From Labedella endophytica (lineage in GTDB: Bacteria; Actinomycetota; Actinomycetes; Actinomycetales; Microbacteriaceae), in NCBI RefSeq assembly GCF_003990045.1, contig NZ_RZGZ01000002.1, positions 372,001-436,000 on the forward strand: a DNA stretch of 64,000 nt, in the 5' to 3' direction. Positions within the stretch are counted from its first letter, which is position 1. Each line of letters opens with the position of its first letter. Positions 60,290 to 64,000 of the stretch are shown here, piece by piece. Under the pieces are notes generated by a model that saw only the letters and a program-made list of their open reading frames with translations, searched no databases and was not told the DNA's origin. The position numbers and the translations under genes are program-made.

Positions 60290-61738
60290 TCACCGGTCGG
60301 CGGTCTCCTCCGACGTCTTCCCGGATTCCTCCGCCGGGCTCCCGCTCCCCTTTCCGACCTTCCGGAACACGCGCTCCACGCCCCACAGCACCACGCCGAT
60401 CGCGAGCAGCACGAGAGCGATGCCGTATTGCCCGCCGTCGCGGCCCGACGTGAACGGGAAGACGAGGTAGAGGCACGTGATCGCACCGATGATCGGCATC
60501 ACGGTGGGTGTCGTGAAGTGCTCGTGGTCGACCGGCTGCTTGCGCAGGACGAGCACGACGACGTTGACGATGGCGAAGACGCTCAGCAGAAGAAGGGATG
60601 TGGTTCCGCCGAGGAGGGCGACGATCGACCCCTCCGCGTCGAGCGAGACGTAGGTGATGAGCCCGAGGGCGAGGACCGTCGTGAAGAGGATCGCCGCCCA
60701 CGGCGTGCGGCGCGAGTGCGACACCTTCGACAGGAACGTCGGGAGCACACGCTGCCTGCTCATGCCGTAGAGGAGACGGCTGGCCATCATCATGTTGATC
60801 AGTGCCGTATTGGCGACCGCGAACATCGAGATGAACGGCAGCAAGGAGTTGATCGGGAAGCCCGGCGCCGCGTTCTCGACCGCCGTCACGAGCGGAGCCT
60901 CGCTGCCGACGAGGTCGCCGATCGGGACGAGGGCGACGACGGTGATCGAGACGAGCACGTAGACGATCGCCGCGAGGCCGAGGCCCGTGAGCATCATCTT
61001 CGGGAAGATCTTGCTCGGGTTCTTCGTCTCCTCCGCCATGTTGACCGAGTCCTCGAATCCCACCATCGCGAAGAAGGCGAGCGAGGTCGCCGTGCTCACG
61101 GCGAGGATCACGTTCTTGTCGTCGGCCGTCTCGAACGCGACGACACGCCCCCAGTCGGCGTTGCCCCCGAAGATCGCCCACATGCCGATGAAGATCACGA
61201 GCAGCAGTCCCGAGAGCTCGATGAGGGTGAGGACCACGTTGAGCCAGACGCTCTCGGTCACACCCCGCAGATTCACGAGCATGATGAGCACGATGAACGC
61301 GAGGGCGATGATGAGCGTCGTGCCCACGGCGTCGGGTAGACCGAAGCCGATGCTGAGGTTCACGGCGAACGCCCGCGACGCCGTGGCCGCCGAGGTGATG
61401 CCCGAGGTCATCACGATGAAGCACACGATGAACGTGAGGAAGTGGATCCCGAATGCCTTGTGTGTGTAGAGCGCGGCGCCCGCCGCTTGCGGGAACTTCG
61501 TGACGAGCTCGAGATAGGAGAACGCCGTCACGGTCGCGACGGCGAATGCCAGCAGGAACGGCACCCACGCGGCCCCTCCGACCTCGGCGGCGACCTGGCC
61601 CGTGAGGGCGTAGATGCCTGTGCCGAGGATGTCGCCGACGATGAAGAGGAGGAGCAGTCCCGGACCGAGGGCCCTCTTCAGCTCGGGCTGCTCGGGTTCG
61701 GCGGTCTTGACGACCTGGGTCCAGGACGGATCGGTCAT
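60290..61738 (-). CDS. APC-family amino acid permease
   Basis: A 482-residue transporter with about 12 membrane segments. The helix 1 signature is FIVGDILGTGIYALTG; FAMVGFEDSVNMAEETKNPS is the helix 6-7 region; MSRQRVLPTFLSKV follows. It is a near relative of the permease at 37.7-39.1 kb (same length and motifs), so the genome has at least two paralogues. Substrate unknown. Charged Glu/Ser/Thr tail at the end. Confidence 0.9.
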   Translation of the reverse strand: MTDPSWTQVVKTAEPEQPELKRALGPGLLLLFIVGDILGTGIYALTGQVAAEVGGAAWVPFLLAFAVATVTAFSYLELVTKFPQAAGAALYTHKAFGIHFLTFIVCFIVMTSGITSAATASRAFAVNLSIGFGLPDAVGTTLIIALAFIVLIMLVNLRGVTESVWLNVVLTLIELSGLLLVIFIGMWAIFGGNADWGRVVAFETADDKNVILAVSTATSLAFFAMVGFEDSVNMAEETKNPSKIFPKMMLTGLGLAAIVYVLVSITVVALVPIGDLVGSEAPLVTAVENAAPGFPINSLLPFISMFAVANTALINMMMASRLLYGMSRQRVLPTFLSKVSHSRRTPWAAILFTTVLALGLITYVSLDAEGSIVALLGGTTSLLLLSVFAIVNVVVLVLRKQPVDHEHFTTPTVMPIIGAITCLYLVFPFTSGRDGGQYGIALVLLAIGVVLWGVERVFRKVGKGSGSPAEESGKTSEETADR

Positions 61739-61843
61739 GATGTCTCCCTCTGGCCGTGCTCGCGAGTACGTTGACGGGACCCTACTCCCCCGATCGGGTG
61801 TGGCAATAGGGGGTCGTGGTGCTCGACGAGGCCGTCGTCGATG
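61739..61843 (-). promoter_or_regulatory. Intergenic region upstream of the APC permease
   Basis: 105 bases hold the permease promoter and the end of the sugar permease operon. A GC-rich partial inverted repeat (GACCCTACTCC ... GGGGGTC) spans about 61780-61817. No clear -10 box was found and no RNA structure of known class was recognised. Confidence 0.25.
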
Positions 61844-62674
61844 TCACTTCTCGGCGCCGACGAGTCCCCTCACGAAGTACTTCTGGAGGAACAGGTAGGC
61901 GATCACCACGGGGATCACCGCGAGCAGCGAGGCGGCGGCGGCCGCCGGGAGGTTGCTCGACTGCATCGAGAAGAAGGAGGCGATCGCCGGGGCGATCGTC
62001 CGCGTCTCCGGCGAGGTGAGGATGTAACCCGACAGGGCGTACTCGTTCCAGACGCCGACGCCGGTGAGGATGCCGACCGTGGCCGTGACCGGCTTCAGCA
62101 TCGGGATGACCACGAGCCACAGTGTCTGGAAGATGTTGGCACCGTCGATCATCGCGGCCTCCTCGACGCTGATCGGCAGCGAGCGCATGAACGAGGCGTA
62201 GAGGAAGATGCTGATCGGCAGGCTCGTCGCGACCATCACGAGAATCACACCCCAGTAGGTGTTGAGCGCCCCCATCTGGGCGAGCATGCTGTAGAGCGGC
62301 ACGAGGATGCTGAGCGCCGGCACCATCATGAGGCCGACGTTGATCGCCAGGATCCCCCGGTTGTAGGCGGTCGGCCGGCGAGCGAGCGGGTAGGCGGCGA
62401 ACGCGCCGATCACGCAGACGAGCACGGTCGACACCGAGGCGACGAGCACGCTGTTGCCCATCGCCCGGAGGATCCCGCCATCGGTGACGGCGGTGACGAA
62501 GTTGCCCCAGAACGGTTCCGAAAGCGGGAACGACCACTGCGACGACAGATCGGTCTTCGGCTTGAGCGACGTCGTGAGGGCGACGTAGAACGGCAGGAGT
62601 TGAATGACCACCACGAGAAGGACGAACGCCCCGACGGCGAGGCCGACGGCACGTCGGGAGAGGACGGCGTTCAC
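61844..62674 (-). CDS. Carbohydrate ABC importer permease (MalG-like)
   Basis: A 276-residue permease with about six helices. An EAA loop is EEAAMIDGANIFQTLWLVVI followed by PMLKP; LPFYVALTTSLK and FWGNFVTAV lie early. It pairs with the MalF-like permease encoded just upstream (GTGA overlap). The importer would take up mono- or oligosaccharides or glycosides; no ATPase gene is in the window, as usual for importers that share a MsmK-type ATPase. Confidence 0.9.
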   Translation of the reverse strand: MNAVLSRRAVGLAVGAFVLLVVVIQLLPFYVALTTSLKPKTDLSSQWSFPLSEPFWGNFVTAVTDGGILRAMGNSVLVASVSTVLVCVIGAFAAYPLARRPTAYNRGILAINVGLMMVPALSILVPLYSMLAQMGALNTYWGVILVMVATSLPISIFLYASFMRSLPISVEEAAMIDGANIFQTLWLVVIPMLKPVTATVGILTGVGVWNEYALSGYILTSPETRTIAPAIASFFSMQSSNLPAAAAASLLAVIPVVIAYLFLQKYFVRGLVGAEK

Positions 62675-63618
62675 TGCTGCTCCAATCGGCGCCGGTTGAG
62701 CGCTCCGTTCGCGAGGATGGTGAGCACGGCGATGATGAAGAAGAGCGCGACACCCATGGCCGCGGAGTATCCGGCCGATTGGGCATCGAAGTAGGTGCGG
62801 CCGATGAGGGTCGACACCGAGCTCGTAGACGTGCCGGGTCCCCCGCCGGTGAGCACCTGGATGACGTCGAAGAGCTTGAGACCGCCGATGAGGTTGAGAA
62901 CGACGCTCGTCGCGAAAGCCGGTTGCAGGAGCGGGAGCACGACGTGCCGGAAGCGCTGCCCCGCATTCGCCCCGTCGAGGATCGCTGCCTCGATGTATTC
63001 GGGTGCGATGCCCTGGAGCCCCGCCAGGTAGATGATCATCGAGGTGCCCACGAACTGGATCGAGTTGACCGCGAGGATGATCGTGACGCCTCCGCCCTGC
63101 GTCGAGAGCCACGCCTGCCGCTCCCCGCCGAACGCGACGACCACGTCGTTGAAGGCGCCGGTGTTGTACTGGAAGAGCAGGTAGTAGAAGGTGCCCATCA
63201 CGATCGGAGAGACGAGGACGGGGAGGTAGATGATGGCCCGAGCCACCCCGCGGCCGGCGAGCTTCCCGTCCAGCGCGAGGGCGAGCCCGAGACCGAGCAC
63301 CTGCTGCACCACGGTGCTCCCGATCCCGTAGATGAACGTGGTGATGAGCACGGCGCGGAACGTGTCGTCCGTGAAGAGACGAAGGTAGTTGGCCCCGCCC
63401 ACGGGGTTGCTGTCGGCGCTGTACCCGTCCCAGTCGGAGAAGGAGATCGCGACACCGCTGATGAGCGGGTAGATGGTGAAGACGGCGAAGAGGAGGAGAG
63501 CCGGAAGCGCCAGGAGGTTGATGCTGGCGCCGCGGAAGCGACCCGAGCGCCGGCGGGGCGGCGGGGCCGCTGGCGGCACGCTTCGGGGTGGGGCGGTGTC
63601 GAGAACGTCGGTGGTCAT
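62671..63618 (-). CDS. Carbohydrate ABC importer permease (MalF-like)
   Basis: A 315-residue permease. A proline/arginine-rich N-terminal tail precedes helix 1 (LLALPALLLFAVFTIYPLIS); the EAA loop is YIEAAILDGANAGQRFRHVV followed by LPLLQP. ATG 63618 lies 17 bases after a strong hairpin. It overlaps the MalG-like gene and follows the binding-protein gene. Confidence 0.9.
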   Translation of the reverse strand: MTTDVLDTAPPRSVPPAAPPPRRRSGRFRGASINLLALPALLLFAVFTIYPLISGVAISFSDWDGYSADSNPVGGANYLRLFTDDTFRAVLITTFIYGIGSTVVQQVLGLGLALALDGKLAGRGVARAIIYLPVLVSPIVMGTFYYLLFQYNTGAFNDVVVAFGGERQAWLSTQGGGVTIILAVNSIQFVGTSMIIYLAGLQGIAPEYIEAAILDGANAGQRFRHVVLPLLQPAFATSVVLNLIGGLKLFDVIQVLTGGGPGTSTSSVSTLIGRTYFDAQSAGYSAAMGVALFFIIAVLTILANGALNRRRLEQQ

Positions 63619-63635
63619 GAGTTCACCCGTCGAAG

Positions 63636-63667
63636 GATACGGCGGCCCGTCACCGGGCCGCCGTATC
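63636..63667 (-). terminator. 14-bp hairpin between binding protein and permease genes
   Basis: GATACGGCGGCCCG (63636-63649) and CGGGCCGCCGTATC (63654-63667) are perfectly complementary around a 4-base loop. It starts 2 bases after the binding-protein stop. Such hairpins usually reduce read-through or protect the 3' end, giving more binding protein than permease, as known for malE-malF type operons. Confidence 0.7.
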
Positions 63668-63669
63668 GG

Positions 63670-64000
63670 TTAGTTGGAGGACTGTGAGAACAACGTGTCG
63701 AAGTCGCCCGCCATCTTCGCGGCGCCCTCCGCAGGGGTCGATTGCGCAGCGAGCACGCCGTCGGCGGTCGTCACGACGCTGTCCCACATTCCGTTCGGCA
63801 GGTAGACGCGGTCGAAGAACGGCTCGAGCGGGACGGTCCCACTCGCGACGTACTGCTCGAAGGGGTCCGTGAGGGCACCGAGATCCGGTTCGGCGTTCGT
63901 GAGCCCTGGCGGGTTGCCGACGGCGGCGGCGAGAGCCGACGCGTTCTCCGGCTGCGCGAGGAAGGCGAGGTACTCCTTGGCGATCTCGACGTTGTCGCCG
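63670..64000 (-). CDS. Sugar ABC substrate-binding protein, C-terminal part
   Basis: The frame runs to the window edge, giving the last 109 residues. EIAKEYLAFLAQPENASALA, later NGMWDSVVTTADGVLAAQST and a final GDFDTLFSQSSN fit the C-terminus of extracellular solute-binding proteins of sugar importers. The signal peptide and ligand site are outside the window. Ends with TAA. It is the first known gene of the sugar importer operon. Confidence 0.85.
   Translation of the reverse strand, partial: GDNVEIAKEYLAFLAQPENASALAAAVGNPPGLTNAEPDLGALTDPFEQYVASGTVPLEPFFDRVYLPNGMWDSVVTTADGVLAAQSTPAEGAAKMAGDFDTLFSQSSN

Noticed and set aside
61739-61843. Riboswitch before the APC permease
   Set aside because: Short leader with partial inverted repeats only; it matches no riboswitch consensus I know.
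1-64000. CRISPR array, prophage, insertion sequence or secondary-metabolite cluster
   Set aside because: No spaced repeats, transposase, integrase, phage structural, PKS or NRPS genes were found. Repeats seen are short palindromes or 15-bp tandems.
1-64000. tRNA or rRNA genes
   Set aside because: No cloverleaf with GGTTCGAATCC-type T-arm or rRNA-like stretch was noticed by eye. A tRNA search program would settle this.

Overview
This is a 64 kb piece of a high-GC, gene-dense chromosome, most likely from a member of the Microbacteriaceae (Actinobacteria). The evidence is the strong GC third-position bias, many 4-base ATGA or GTGA stop/start overlaps, the phosphatase - DUF3090 - SCO1664 trio typical of actinobacteria, and a small DUF7882 protein that I associate with Microbacteriaceae. 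The genus cannot be fixed from the sequence. I see no tRNA, rRNA, CRISPR array, insertion sequence, prophage or plasmid origin, and no gene-free stretch longer than 300 bases.

Layout. 1-5312: tail of a YhgE/Pip-like membrane protein, an AraC regulator, a DUF7882 protein, an Fpg/Nei DNA glycosylase, and a minus-strand operon of membrane protein, ManA-like isomerase and uracil-DNA glycosylase-like protein. 5377-10385: a complete peptide/nickel-type ABC importer whose first permease seems to start at ATC. 10513-15511: DUF1684, a zinc alcohol dehydrogenase with a structured leader, TetR and Lrp regulators, and DUF2000, SIMPL and SRPBCC proteins. 15644-29329: the most striking locus, ten minus-strand genes from DUF917 to an M20 amidohydrolase, nine adjacent pairs overlapping or nearly touching, divergent from a PucR-type regulator with a 21-bp palindrome between them. 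29507-37060: sugar dehydrogenase lipoprotein, methyltransferase, siderophore-interacting protein, 5'-3' exonuclease, an mhqED-like dioxygenase/esterase pair, DUF1653 and ABC-F. 37169-43245: universal stress protein with an APC permease, LacI and TetR regulators, SDR, a small P-loop kinase-like protein and an IMPase-family phosphatase. 43456-45251: ThuA plus Gfo/Idh/MocA, with twin TTGCGCAA sites upstream. 45291-48156: hydrolase and the phosphatase - DUF3090 - SCO1664 run. 48190-51725: AAA+/VWA pair coupled to a 44-residue membrane protein. 51796-59633: SseB, quinone-oxidoreductase-like MDR with divergent TetR, VOC, membrane protein and sensor kinase, TspO-like protein, ABC1 kinase. 59637-64000: PadR, a second APC permease, and a sugar ABC importer cut by the window edge.

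How the genes work together. The 15.6-29.3 kb operon can be read as a complete route: import of an amide- or peptide-like compound, ring or amide opening by HyuA/DUF917, and further hydrolysis by three hydrolases, under PucR control. The substrate is not given by the sequence. Other regions show regulator/target pairs with visible operators (TetR/SDR, TetR/MDR) and operator-like sites without an adjacent regulator (ThuA, mhqED-like, TspO-like). The window also holds several small palindromic intergenic elements and 15-bp tandem repeats at the starts of three genes.
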